DNA of 64,000 bases, taken from Flagellimonas oceanensis. Its GTDB lineage: Bacteria > Bacteroidota > Bacteroidia > Flavobacteriales > Flavobacteriaceae. The notes beneath the pieces are model-generated. The model was not told the origin of the DNA, ran no database searches, and saw only the letters and a program-made list of their open reading frames with translations. The DNA lies in assembly GCF_003992595.1 (NCBI RefSeq), contig NZ_RZNA01000047.1:1-64000 (forward strand), written 5' to 3'. The translations under genes were made by a program, and so were the position numbers. This document shows positions 1 through 10,023 of the stretch, piece by piece (the first letter of the stretch is position 1; every line of letters begins with the position of its first letter).

Positions 1-17
1 TAAACCAAACACAGACA

Positions 18-1742
18 ATGCAGATAATAGAGAACGGCACGGTCTACGATGCGATCATCGTGGGATCGGGAGCTGGTGGCGGGATGTCGGCCAAGGTGCT
101 CTCGGAGGCGGGCCTGAAGGTCGCGGTCGTCGAGGCGGGCCCATTTTTCGATCCGGCCAAACCGGAGCACCAGACCCAGTTGAAGTGGCCCTATGAAAGT
201 CCAAGAAGGGGCAAGAGCACCCGTTTCCGCCCTTTTGGCGATTTCGATGCCGCCTACGGTGGCTGGGACATCGAGGGGGAGCCCTACACCCAAAAGGACG
301 GGACGCAATTTGAATGGTTCCGCTCTCGGATGCTGGGGGGACGCACGAACCACTGGGGGAGGATCTCCCTGCGCTTCGGCCCGAAGGACTTCAAGCACAA
401 GGACGAGGACGGCCACGGGGACAACTGGCCGATAAGCTATGACGATGTAAAGCCCTATTACGACAAGGTGGACAAGATGATCGGGGTGTTCGGCACCAAT
501 GAGGGGCTGCCCAACGATCCCGACGGTTTCTTTCTGCCACCGCCAAAACCACGTTTGCACGAACTCTTCTACATCAAGGGGGCCCGGAAGAGCAATGTCC
601 CGGTGTACCCATCGCGTCTGTCGATGTTGACCAAGAAGATCAACAACGACCGTGGGGTTTGTTTCTACTGCGGGCAATGTAACCGCGCCTGTCAGGTGTA
701 CGCCGATTTCTCGGCGGGGACCTGTCTGATCTTCCCGGCACAGAAGAACGGGGGACAGATCGACCTCTTCGTGAACTGCATGGTCCGCGAAGTGACCACC
801 GATCAGGAGGGCAGGGCCACGGGGGTGTCCTATATCAACAAAGAAGACAGAAAAGAATATAAACTGAAAGGGAAAGTGGTGGTGCTCGGTGCCTCGGCCT
901 GTAGCTCGGCCCGTATCCTTTTGAACTCGAAAAGCAAGCAGCACCCGAACGGACTTGGGAACAGCAGCGATGTGGTGGGCAGGTACCTGCACGATTCCAC
1001 GGGGGCCGATAGAGCGGCCTTTGTCCCTGGGCTGATGAACCGAAAGGTCTCCTACAACGAGGATGGGGTAGGGGGAATGCACGTGTACTCACCGTGGTGG
1101 GGCGACAATTCAAAGTTGGACTTCCCAAGGGGCTACCATATCGAGGTGTGGGGCGGCATGGGCATGCCGAGTTACGGTTTCGGCTTCAACGTGAACGAGT
1201 TCAACAAGTTCTTCGGGACCAAGGTTGGCGGCTACGGTGACATGCTGCGCAGCGATGCCAAGAAGTACTATGGAGCTGTCGTGGGGATGGCCGGCCGTGG
1301 GGAATCCATTGCCAGAAGGGACAATTATTGCGAGATAGACCCGACCAAGGTGGATGAATTCGGTATTCCCGTATTGCGTTTCCATTACAAATGGAGCCAG
1401 TTCGAGATCAACCAGGCCAAGCACATGCAGGATACTTTTGAAGAAATATTGATCAACATGGGCGGTGAGCCCTTGGGCAAAAAGCCGGGCAAGGACACCA
1501 ACTACGGACTGCACAACCCTGGAAACATCATCCACGAGGTGGGCACCACGAGAATGGGGGACGACCCGAAGACCTCTGTGACGAACAAGTACCAGCAATT
1601 GCACGATGTGGACAATGTGTTCATCGTGGATGCCGGGCCGTTTACCTCACAGGCGGACAAGAACTGTACATGGACCATATTGGCGCTCTCGATGAGGGCC
1701 TCGGAATATATCGTGGAACAACTCAAACAGCAAAACATTTAA
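18..1742 (+). CDS. GMC family oxidoreductase (gluconate/choline dehydrogenase-like, FAD-binding)
   Basis: 574 aa ORF; N-terminal FAD motif DAIIVGSGAGGGMSAKVLSEAGLKVAVVEAGP; C-terminal HEVGTTRMGDDPKTSV...VFIVDAGPF typical of GMC oxidoreductases. Confidence 0.93.
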   Translation: MQIIENGTVYDAIIVGSGAGGGMSAKVLSEAGLKVAVVEAGPFFDPAKPEHQTQLKWPYESPRRGKSTRFRPFGDFDAAYGGWDIEGEPYTQKDGTQFEWFRSRMLGGRTNHWGRISLRFGPKDFKHKDEDGHGDNWPISYDDVKPYYDKVDKMIGVFGTNEGLPNDPDGFFLPPPKPRLHELFYIKGARKSNVPVYPSRLSMLTKKINNDRGVCFYCGQCNRACQVYADFSAGTCLIFPAQKNGGQIDLFVNCMVREVTTDQEGRATGVSYINKEDRKEYKLKGKVVVLGASACSSARILLNSKSKQHPNGLGNSSDVVGRYLHDSTGADRAAFVPGLMNRKVSYNEDGVGGMHVYSPWWGDNSKLDFPRGYHIEVWGGMGMPSYGFGFNVNEFNKFFGTKVGGYGDMLRSDAKKYYGAVVGMAGRGESIARRDNYCEIDPTKVDEFGIPVLRFHYKWSQFEINQAKHMQDTFEEILINMGGEPLGKKPGKDTNYGLHNPGNIIHEVGTTRMGDDPKTSVTNKYQQLHDVDNVFIVDAGPFTSQADKNCTWTILALSMRASEYIVEQLKQQNI

Positions 1743-1746
1743 GGAG

Positions 1747-2457
1747 ATGGACAGAAGAAAGAGTTTAAAGTCGATAGTACTGGGCTCGGTGGCGGGCGGA
1801 CTGGCCATACATGGCTGCAAGCCTTCGACGGAAGGTACGGAACTGACGGAGGCCCCGAAGATCACCTACCCGGGCCGGGTGCCCCAGGAGATCGAACTGA
1901 TCGACGAGCTACAGGACGAACAGTTCTTGAACCCGCACGAAGTGGAGACACTGACGATACTGTGCGACCTTATCCTGCCCCCTTCAGAGGAATACAAAGG
2001 GGCATCGGATGCGGACGTTGTGGGCTTCATCGAGTTCATGTCCAAGGACGTGGAGACGCTACAGCCGGATATCCGCGGAGGGATCATGTGGCTGGACCAC
2101 AAGAGCAACACGGAGTACGGCACGGAGTTCAAGAAGGCGGGCGAGGAACAACAAAAGGGGATACTGGACGGGATCGCATACTACGACCCGGAGACACCGG
2201 GCAGTGAACGCCCTTTTGAAGTGAACTTCTTCTCCTTGGTGCGGAACCTGACCATGACGGGCTTCTACACGAGCAAGATCGGGATAGAGGAGATCGGATA
2301 CAAGGGGAACCAGCCCAATGTATGGGACGGAGTACCGGACGATGTACTGGAACAGCACGGGGTGTCCTACGACGAGGAATGGCTCGCCAAGTGTGTGGAC
2401 CAGAGTAAGCGTGGCGTTATCGCCGAATGGGACGATGACGGTAACTTACTTACTTAA
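1747..2457 (+). CDS. Gluconate 2-dehydrogenase subunit 3 family protein (Tat-type lipoprotein)
   Basis: ORF 4 nt after the GMC gene; MDRRKSLKSIVLGSVAGGLAIHGC looks like a twin-arginine signal with lipobox; body matches the subunit 3 family. Confidence 0.88.
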   Translation: MDRRKSLKSIVLGSVAGGLAIHGCKPSTEGTELTEAPKITYPGRVPQEIELIDELQDEQFLNPHEVETLTILCDLILPPSEEYKGASDADVVGFIEFMSKDVETLQPDIRGGIMWLDHKSNTEYGTEFKKAGEEQQKGILDGIAYYDPETPGSERPFEVNFFSLVRNLTMTGFYTSKIGIEEIGYKGNQPNVWDGVPDDVLEQHGVSYDEEWLAKCVDQSKRGVIAEWDDDGNLLT

Positions 2458-2481
2458 CGTCTTAGGAATTTAAGGTTTTAT

Positions 2482-2518
2482 GGCTCAAGCTTTTTAGGTT
2501 TGAGCCTTAATTTTTTTT
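2482..2518 (+). terminator. Rho-independent-like terminator after the GMC/subunit 3 pair
   Basis: GGCTCAA-gctttttagg-TTTGAGCC stem followed by TTAATTTTTTTT. Confidence 0.8.
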
Positions 2519-3326
2519 GAAAGTAGTGGTCATATCCCTTCATAACCCCGAGAAGCCTTTGGACATCTTGTTCAAGGAATGTTATTATATCCATCTTGAC
2601 CATGAAGGAGGCACGGGACGGATTCCAGTGATTGATGATTGCTGTTATGATCTAGTATTTTTTAAAGAAGCCGCAGGTATATTTTACTATGGGGAAAACC
2701 CAAAGAAGGTCGCCATAAAGAACAAGGTGTTCACTATTCATAATGTGACGCCCCCGTATAGGATTGAGGGGGCAGGTGCCCTTACTTTTTTCACGATAAA
2801 ACTTCAGCCGTGGGTAAATGCACATTTTTTTTCATCATTACAAAATGAAGGAGTAGTGGATATTTCAAAGTTTGATTCACAGTTGCTTCCCTTTTACCAA
2901 CAAGTTTTTGCAATTGATGAAGTGTCAGGTAAGTTCTCCTTGGCAGATGATTTTATGAATAAAAACCTATTTGAATTAACACCATCCATGGAATTTGTCA
3001 AGGAAATCTGTGGTTGTGTTTACGAGAGCCAAGGAAAAATCACAGTAAACCAATTGAGCGAGCATTTTAATCGGTCAAGGCAGTATTTGGGCAAAGTTTT
3101 TAAGAAAGAGGTCATGTACAGTCTTAAAAAGTTCATCATAACGGTTAGGATATTGGATTTGGTCAAACACAAAGCCAAAAACCCCGATATTTCACTTACA
3201 CACCTTAGTTACGACTATGGTTATTTTGATCAACCTCATTTCATCAACGATTTTAAAAAGGTCTGTGGAGTGAATCCGCTTCAGTTTTTCAATAATTTGC
3301 CCGAGTTCTTATTGCGTCATCAGTAG
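2517..3326 (+). CDS. AraC family transcriptional regulator
   Basis: C-terminal helix-turn-helix FNRSRQYLGKVFKKEV...LSYDYGYFDQPHFINDFKKVCGVNPLQF; start is non-ATG (TTG 2517 or GTG 2526). Confidence 0.88.
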   Translation: MKVVVISLHNPEKPLDILFKECYYIHLDHEGGTGRIPVIDDCCYDLVFFKEAAGIFYYGENPKKVAIKNKVFTIHNVTPPYRIEGAGALTFFTIKLQPWVNAHFFSSLQNEGVVDISKFDSQLLPFYQQVFAIDEVSGKFSLADDFMNKNLFELTPSMEFVKEICGCVYESQGKITVNQLSEHFNRSRQYLGKVFKKEVMYSLKKFIITVRILDLVKHKAKNPDISLTHLSYDYGYFDQPHFINDFKKVCGVNPLQFFNNLPEFLLRHQ

Positions 3327-3387
3327 GGTTTCCATTTTTACAATTAATTTATTTGGAATTGTTTCTTCTTTGCACAAAACATAAATC

Positions 3388-4701
3388 ATGAAATACGGCT
3401 GGATTGTTTTGATACTGATATTGTGCAATGGGTGTGTGAATAAAGATACTGTTGTAAAGAATGGACTTTCACCCGAAATGGTATCGGTAAGGGATTCGTT
3501 GGACACTTATTTTTCATCGCTTACGGCGCTTAAAAAATATAATGGAGTGGTTTTGGCCTATAAGCAAGATACTTTACTCTTGGAAAAAGCCTATAATTTA
3601 AACGAAGACCCTGAAAGTTCAACCTATGTAACGGCCCATTCGCAATTTGATATCCATTCTGTTTCAAAATTGATGGCCTATTACTTGGTGGCCAAATTGG
3701 AGGGCGAAGGGAAACTGTCCGGAAGTCAAAATTTGGATATGTTTTTTAAAGGTTTTCCGAAAGGGAAACAAATCACTTTGAACATGTTATTGGAACATAG
3801 TTCGGGCTTGCCAAGGGAATTATCACATATTGACGGAGAGGAATATGATTTAGTGTCTGATGAGATTGTTGTCCTTGCCCAACAGGAGAGACTTTTATTT
3901 GAACCTGGAACCGATGTGCAGTATTCCAATGTGGGATATGAGATTCTGTACAACATTGTTTCCAAAATGTACGGTAAACCTTTTTCCCAATGTGTGGTGG
4001 ACGAAATATTTGTGCCCTTGAAGATGAATGCAAGCGGGGCACATTTTTTTGTCAAAGAGAATAGGCTTAGGAGTTTGGCCCAAAACCATGTGTTGAAAGA
4101 TAGTGTGGTGGTCAAGGTGGACAATATTCAGCGCGATGAATTTAGAACAGCACGCCTGTTCTCCACAGTAAACGATTTAAAAAAGTTTCTTGATCATGTA
4201 AAAAGCGAACCCTATGCGTCTTTTTTAAAAAATGAGCATGGAATTATTGCCAAAGATGGTGGGTCCAAGGGGGTCAGGGCCCAAGTGTACAGTGATTTGG
4301 AAAACAGCTTTGACTTTGTGCTATTGGCCAATTATGATGAAATGCCCTTTTTCGATACCATCGAGGATGTGGTGAAACTATTGAAGTCTGAACCTGTGGA
4401 GTTTCCAAGGGAAATCAATAGAAAGGCAATTCTATTGGATGAAAAGGTCCTTCAACAATATGTAGGCTCCTATACCTTTGCCGATTTTGATGGATTGGTC
4501 TTGGAAGTGAAAGTGGAACAAAATCATCTGGTAATTTTGCAAGACGGCGAAAAAATTGGCGAACTTCTAGCAGAATCTCCGACCGTTTTCTTTGAGAACC
4601 CCAAAGCAGCCGAATCTTTCGAGTTCATTAAAAATGATTCGGGAACCTACGATGCGTTAATGGGATGGAAGGGTATTACGGTACAAGGAAAACGTGATTG
4701 A
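3388..4701 (+). CDS. Serine hydrolase, beta-lactamase (class C/PBP) family, probable lipoprotein
   Basis: Lipobox LILCNGC; SVSK (SxxK) motif in HSQFDIHSVSKLMAYYL; YSNVGYEIL motif. Confidence 0.9.
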   Translation: MKYGWIVLILILCNGCVNKDTVVKNGLSPEMVSVRDSLDTYFSSLTALKKYNGVVLAYKQDTLLLEKAYNLNEDPESSTYVTAHSQFDIHSVSKLMAYYLVAKLEGEGKLSGSQNLDMFFKGFPKGKQITLNMLLEHSSGLPRELSHIDGEEYDLVSDEIVVLAQQERLLFEPGTDVQYSNVGYEILYNIVSKMYGKPFSQCVVDEIFVPLKMNASGAHFFVKENRLRSLAQNHVLKDSVVVKVDNIQRDEFRTARLFSTVNDLKKFLDHVKSEPYASFLKNEHGIIAKDGGSKGVRAQVYSDLENSFDFVLLANYDEMPFFDTIEDVVKLLKSEPVEFPREINRKAILLDEKVLQQYVGSYTFADFDGLVLEVKVEQNHLVILQDGEKIGELLAESPTVFFENPKAAESFEFIKNDSGTYDALMGWKGITVQGKRD

Positions 4702-4925
4702 TAATCAGGTATTGAGTTCCGGAATTAACATCAATTTCCCATTTGTTGTTCTTTTTGAGAATTGTATGGCGAATCTATGTGTGAAGCATAAGTAGTGGAT
4801 AATGAGAATGTTGTTTTTTTGATGTAATGAGATTGTGGGCTTAAATTGGAAATGAGGTTCCGTAACAATTCCGATAACCATGGGGACGGAATGACGTTGA
4901 AAGTTTTTTTGAATAAAAACAGTTA

Positions 4926-5636
4926 TTAAAAATTAAACTTGGAATAAACAAACCTAAATTCTTCCAACAGGTGCACATCCACCTCGCCGGAAACCTGTAA
5001 CTCATGTCCGGATGAATTATCCTCAGCGGGTATAACAATTGAATAAGAATACTTAGCATGATTGCGGTCGGAGGAATCAAAAGTGAAATTTTCGACGATT
5101 GATTCGAAATTGATTGGATTAATGGCATTTGCATTTAGGATAAAATACTTATGGTCTTCACCCACTACAGGATTTTGGCTCGAGCCAAAAGTTTCAAAAC
5201 TTATTTCCATACCCTCTTCCTGAAAGTTTAAAAGGACTAGACTTAGGTATATATAGGAATTTTGGTAAACATCATCGGGAGCACTTAAATAACCACGGAT
5301 TTCGAAAGTGTATAAAATGTCGTCGGCAGTAGTCACTTTGCTGTACCCGTCCAGTTCAATGGGGGTAAACTTAAAAGAAGTGGTATCTTGGAAGGCTTGG
5401 TTGTCCGATCGGATGCCCTCTATTTCTAAATTAATATAGCCGTATAGGGTAAGCTCATCAAAACCAACGCAATCGGCACCATCTTGTCCGTCCTGTCCGT
5501 TAGTACCGTTGATGCCATCTTTACCATCCACGCCATCTATGCCATTAATACCATCTTCCCCGGCTTCCACCAAACGGGAAGTAAAGGAGATGCATAGCAT
5601 TAGTAATATGCATTTGAATAGGATTTTTGATTTCAT
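4926..5636 (-). CDS. Exported protein with N-terminal collagen-like Gly-X-Y stretch
   Basis: Signal peptide followed by GEDGINGIDGVDGKDGINGTNGQDGQDGADC; remainder without recognised domain. Confidence 0.75.
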   Translation of the reverse strand: MKSKILFKCILLMLCISFTSRLVEAGEDGINGIDGVDGKDGINGTNGQDGQDGADCVGFDELTLYGYINLEIEGIRSDNQAFQDTTSFKFTPIELDGYSKVTTADDILYTFEIRGYLSAPDDVYQNSYIYLSLVLLNFQEEGMEISFETFGSSQNPVVGEDHKYFILNANAINPINFESIVENFTFDSSDRNHAKYSYSIVIPAEDNSSGHELQVSGEVDVHLLEEFRFVYSKFNF

Positions 5637-6236
5637 AAGTATAAGATTTGGGAGTTAGTTTATCTTAAAAGTAAGGATGCTTTTGGTTGCAGATGCCCAG
5701 AATTGACGTTTGCCTTATTTGGATTGATGAATGGGGTGTTTGAGTTGACGGATTGGTGTTGTAGAGCAGGTGATTAATGACCATACTATTGGTTTTTGGA
5801 AAATGGAAGCAGACACCTCAAGCATATTTTTTAGGAAATAAAAAAAGAGTAAGGTTCCTATGATGTTCAAATGTGTTAAAAAGCAGTAATCTTATAGGGA
5901 TGATAAATAATAAATCCAAACATGATTTTATTTTTCAACTCTATTTGTGGCCGGTTCGTAATTTTTTGTTAATAACATGGTAAATCGATAGGCTTTTATC
6001 GGGACCGCTTCCTTATTGGCAGTATTTAAAACTTTTTAAAATACAGTTTGTTATTTGGGTTAATTGTGAATTACAATGGGAGATAATATCAATATCACAA
6101 TAATTAATCTTTATTGATTTTGAGTGTTTCAAATATGATTAAATTGCCAAAAAACTGTTAAATTGTATGTGTTTTTTAATGTTTACTGATTGTTGAAAAA
6201 CAACCTAACCTTTATAACTAACTTCAAACCTCCCTC

Positions 6237-6569
6237 ATGACCGCAAACAACAACATTATTGTAATTCCCGAAGGAAACAAAAGACATTTTTTTAAGAGCC
6301 ATGATATTGATTGGATACAGGCCGATAAGTACTATGTTCACATCTATTCGACCAAGGGAAGAGCTTTATTGAGGATAACCTTAAAAAAACTCATGGAATT
6401 GCTTCCTTCCAATTTTGTAAGAACCAACAGGTCTACCCTTGTCAATGTGGATTCCATACGTATGATTACCAAAAACAAAGTGAACAGCACGGTTACATTG
6501 ACCAACGATATGGAAATTAGTATATCCAACCACTATTGCCAAGACTTGGAAGAGCTTCTTTTGGTGTAA
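6237..6569 (+). CDS. Stand-alone LytTR DNA-binding domain protein
   Basis: 110 aa consisting of a LytTR-like domain: IDWIQADKYYVHIYSTKGRALLRITLKKLMELLPSNFVRTNRSTLVNVDSI. Confidence 0.88.
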   Translation: MTANNNIIVIPEGNKRHFFKSHDIDWIQADKYYVHIYSTKGRALLRITLKKLMELLPSNFVRTNRSTLVNVDSIRMITKNKVNSTVTLTNDMEISISNHYCQDLEELLLV

Positions 6570-6601
6570 CACCGATTTTGTTTCAAATAAGCATTATTTC
6601 A

Positions 6602-6621
6602 TTGCAAATTAATATTTGCAA
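6602..6621. promoter_or_regulatory. Inverted repeat TTGCAAAT-TAAT-ATTTGCAA, candidate operator upstream of susC
   Basis: Perfect 8-bp arms with 4-nt spacer in the lytTR-susC intergenic region; extra half-site TTGCAAAT at 6754-6761. Confidence 0.4.
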
Positions 6622-6855
6622 CTCTTTTCTGTGTTAATTTTCATAGTGAAGGGGGGTGGTAAAAAATATGAATGGCGGTTAGCTCTTGTTTCATTTTTTG
6701 AATTAGTTCTTCAATCCCCCCCTTTTTTTTATTTCAAATTATCAATGTTCCGTTGCAAATAAAAATACACCTCCATTTTTTGGGCTTACTTGAAGGTTCA
6801 AACAAAAGGCATTTTATGCCACTAGCTAATTCATTCATAACTAAAACAAAAATCA

Positions 6856-9800
6856 ATGATTAAAAAGATGTATTCTTTGGTAGCACTGCTATTGTTTTTG
6901 ATGACGGGTTTTGCCCATGCTCAGGATAAGACAATAACAGGTACAGTTACCGATCAAGATGGCCTACCGTTGCCGGGGGTAAACATTCTGGTTCAGGGTT
7001 CTTCAACAGGTACCCAGACCGATTTTGACGGTAATTATTCGATTGAAGCCAGTGAGGGTGCAACCTTACTGTTTACCTACATTGGTCAAAAAGACATGAC
7101 TGTTGTGGTAGGAGCTTCCAGTACTATTAATGTACAAATGGAAGAAAGTGCGCAGGCCCTTGCGGAAGTGGTTGTAACGGGGCAAGGTATCAAGAGGGAG
7201 AAAAAAGCTCTTGGTTTCTCACAACAATCCGTAGAAGGTGAAAAACTTGTGCAGGCAAGGGAGACCGATGTTGCCAATGCTTTGGCAGGTAGGGTTTCCG
7301 GTGTGCAGATTGTGGGTAACAGTAGTTCCACATTCGGCGCTTCCAGTATTAGACTTAGAGGTCAGGAAAATCTACTTTATGTGGTAGATGGTATTCGAAT
7401 TTATTCCTCAAGTGATATCAATACCGATAACGTTGCTAGTATTTCGGTACTTAAAGGTGCTTCCGCTACAGCGATCTATGGTCCTGAAGGAGCAAATGGT
7501 GTGGTAATCATCACTAGTAAATCAGGTACTTCTGGAGTGGCCAAATTTGAAATTGACCACTCAATGTCGATCAGTTCGATAACTACATTGCCAGATTATC
7601 AAAATGAGTATGGTGGTGGGTATAGCCAAACATTCAATACCTTTACTTATGATCCATCCACAGACCCAGCAGAGTGGGCGTCTTTTGATGGAGACCAATA
7701 TCCAGATTTCTGGGCAGATGAAAGCTGGGGTCCAAGATTGAACGGTCAAATGATCAGACATTGGGACAGCTGGATTCCTGGTACTCCCGAGTTTGGGGAA
7801 TTGCGTCCTTGGGTTTCATCTCCAAATGATGTCGATACTTTTTACGAAGATGCACTTACTTCCAATACAACACTTGCGTTTTCTAAGGGAGGCGAAGATT
7901 ACAATATAAGGGGTAACATGTCTTTCATAGATCAAGACGGGGTTGTTCCCAACTCCAATAGCCAAACAATAAGAGTAGCGTTGAACGCATCATATAATGT
8001 AACTGAAAAGCTACAGTTTTTGGCTAATCTTAATATTGAGGACAGAGATAGGTTGAACACACCACAACAAGGATATGGTAACCTAGCTTCCAACTTTAGC
8101 CAATGGTGGCAAAGACAATTGGATTTCAATCGTTTGCAAGACTATATGAGAAACGGACAGGCTGTTTCATGGAACATGAGAGGTCCAAGGGATACCCGGC
8201 CATTATATTGGGATTCACCTTATTTCCATTCTTATGAAAACCTAGAACATCAAACCAAGAACTCTTATTTTGGTAGGTTGGGTATTGTTTACGAATTCAA
8301 TGACAAGTTGAACTTTAGCTTTGATGCAAAGAAGACGTTCCATTCTTATAGATTGGATGACAGAGGTACTACCATTAGTTTACTTGACCCTGCTTATTAT
8401 TATGAAAGATTCAGAAGAAATGAAAGGACGGACTTTTTTGGAATGTTGAACTATAACAACAGATTCTTGGGAGATGACCTTGATGTTGCGTTGACTGCTG
8501 GTTTTGAAAGGGTTGACCGTGAGTTTTTTGAATTGGTAGGCGAAACCAACGGTGACTTGACCATTCCGGATTTCTATAATTTAGCTGGTTCTCAAGATCC
8601 GGTAACAGCGGAGACCGATGTTGAAAAGAGTAAAAATGACGCTTTGTTCGTTAAAGGGTCATTTGGATACAAGAGTACTGTTTACTTGGATGCGTCCTAT
8701 AGGTTGGACTGGTCCTCAACGGCAATAGCCAGTGACAACAGGGTCGAAACTTTTGGAGGTTCTTTTAGCTTCTTGGCACACAACCTATTCCCTAAGAACG
8801 ATGTACTTACTTTTGCAAAGCTAAGGGCAGGTTATGCTAGTGCACCATTTTTTCCAGACCCTTATCTAACTTCAGCGGTATATGATACAGGAGCTTTATA
8901 TCAAGGAAGTGGAACGCTTTCAGTTTCCAATATACAGGAAAACTCATTGTTGACAGGAGGTATCAGAGATGAGGTTGAGTTTGGTACGGAGCTTCAGTTC
9001 TTCAGAAACAGACTTTCTTTGGATCTAACGTATTTTAATAGAACCGATAAAGATCTTCCGATTGATGTGCCATTGGATGGAGCTACTGGTTTTTCAGAAA
9101 TTACAGTGAACAGTGGTAAACAAACGTCTAGTGGATTTGAGATTGGATTAATCGGAGATGTTTTTAGGGGAGAGGATTTCCAATGGGAATTGGGTGTGAA
9201 CTTTGCGACCCTAAAAAGAGAAGTAGACGAGCTATATCCAGGTATTGATGCTAGGGACCTTAGTACATATTCCAGTAGTATGAGGTTGCAGGAAAGAGTT
9301 GGGTCAGAATGGGGATTGCTCTACGGAACAGGTTGGGCAACCGATGATAATGGCAACACCATATTTACCGAAAATAACGGAGTATACTACTATGCGGTTG
9401 AACAAAACAAGTTCTTGGGATCGGTTTTACCTGATTTCACGGGTGGTGTTACTTCAAACATGACCTATAAGAATTTTACCCTTGCAATGGCGTTTGATTT
9501 CCAAAAAGGAGGAAAGTACTATTCAAGAACGGAAAGATATTTCGATCACTCTGGACTTTCTGCTAAAACTGCCGGGCTTAACGATATGGGTAATCCAAAA
9601 AGGGATCCTGTAAGCCAAGGTGGGGGTGAGCACATTGTTGGTGTACTTCAAACAGGAACCGACGATTTTGGTAACCCGATTAGTGATGGAACAGTTGTGG
9701 ATGCTTATGTTGACCCACAAGACCTTTATAACTCTGGTAACTTAGGTGCAATTTATGAGAACAATTTGCACGATGCCACGTATATAAAGTTTAGAACATT

Positions 9801-10017
9801 GCGATTGGGATACAATTTCAACAAAAATGTTGTTGAAAAAATCGGTATGTCTGCTGCAAACATTAGCTTTTTCGCCAACAACCTTTGGCTGATATCTGCT
9901 GACATGGATTGGGTAGACCCATCAGAGCTTGAGAAAAGAGGTGGTGTTAACTGGGCTGAAGCAGGTCAGCTTCCGATGACAAGAACTATGGGTTTAAACC
10001 TAAAATTAACGTTTTAA
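6856..10017 (+). CDS. SusC/RagA family TonB-linked outer membrane protein
   Basis: 1053 aa; ITGTVTDQDGLPLPGVNILVQGSSTGTQTDFDGNYSI carboxypeptidase-like domain, plug ANALAGRVSGVQI, beta-barrel. Confidence 0.97.
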   Translation: MIKKMYSLVALLLFLMTGFAHAQDKTITGTVTDQDGLPLPGVNILVQGSSTGTQTDFDGNYSIEASEGATLLFTYIGQKDMTVVVGASSTINVQMEESAQALAEVVVTGQGIKREKKALGFSQQSVEGEKLVQARETDVANALAGRVSGVQIVGNSSSTFGASSIRLRGQENLLYVVDGIRIYSSSDINTDNVASISVLKGASATAIYGPEGANGVVIITSKSGTSGVAKFEIDHSMSISSITTLPDYQNEYGGGYSQTFNTFTYDPSTDPAEWASFDGDQYPDFWADESWGPRLNGQMIRHWDSWIPGTPEFGELRPWVSSPNDVDTFYEDALTSNTTLAFSKGGEDYNIRGNMSFIDQDGVVPNSNSQTIRVALNASYNVTEKLQFLANLNIEDRDRLNTPQQGYGNLASNFSQWWQRQLDFNRLQDYMRNGQAVSWNMRGPRDTRPLYWDSPYFHSYENLEHQTKNSYFGRLGIVYEFNDKLNFSFDAKKTFHSYRLDDRGTTISLLDPAYYYERFRRNERTDFFGMLNYNNRFLGDDLDVALTAGFERVDREFFELVGETNGDLTIPDFYNLAGSQDPVTAETDVEKSKNDALFVKGSFGYKSTVYLDASYRLDWSSTAIASDNRVETFGGSFSFLAHNLFPKNDVLTFAKLRAGYASAPFFPDPYLTSAVYDTGALYQGSGTLSVSNIQENSLLTGGIRDEVEFGTELQFFRNRLSLDLTYFNRTDKDLPIDVPLDGATGFSEITVNSGKQTSSGFEIGLIGDVFRGEDFQWELGVNFATLKREVDELYPGIDARDLSTYSSSMRLQERVGSEWGLLYGTGWATDDNGNTIFTENNGVYYYAVEQNKFLGSVLPDFTGGVTSNMTYKNFTLAMAFDFQKGGKYYSRTERYFDHSGLSAKTAGLNDMGNPKRDPVSQGGGEHIVGVLQTGTDDFGNPISDGTVVDAYVDPQDLYNSGNLGAIYENNLHDATYIKFRTLRLGYNFNKNVVEKIGMSAANISFFANNLWLISADMDWVDPSELEKRGGVNWAEAGQLPMTRTMGLNLKLTF

Positions 10018-10023
10018 AAAAAA

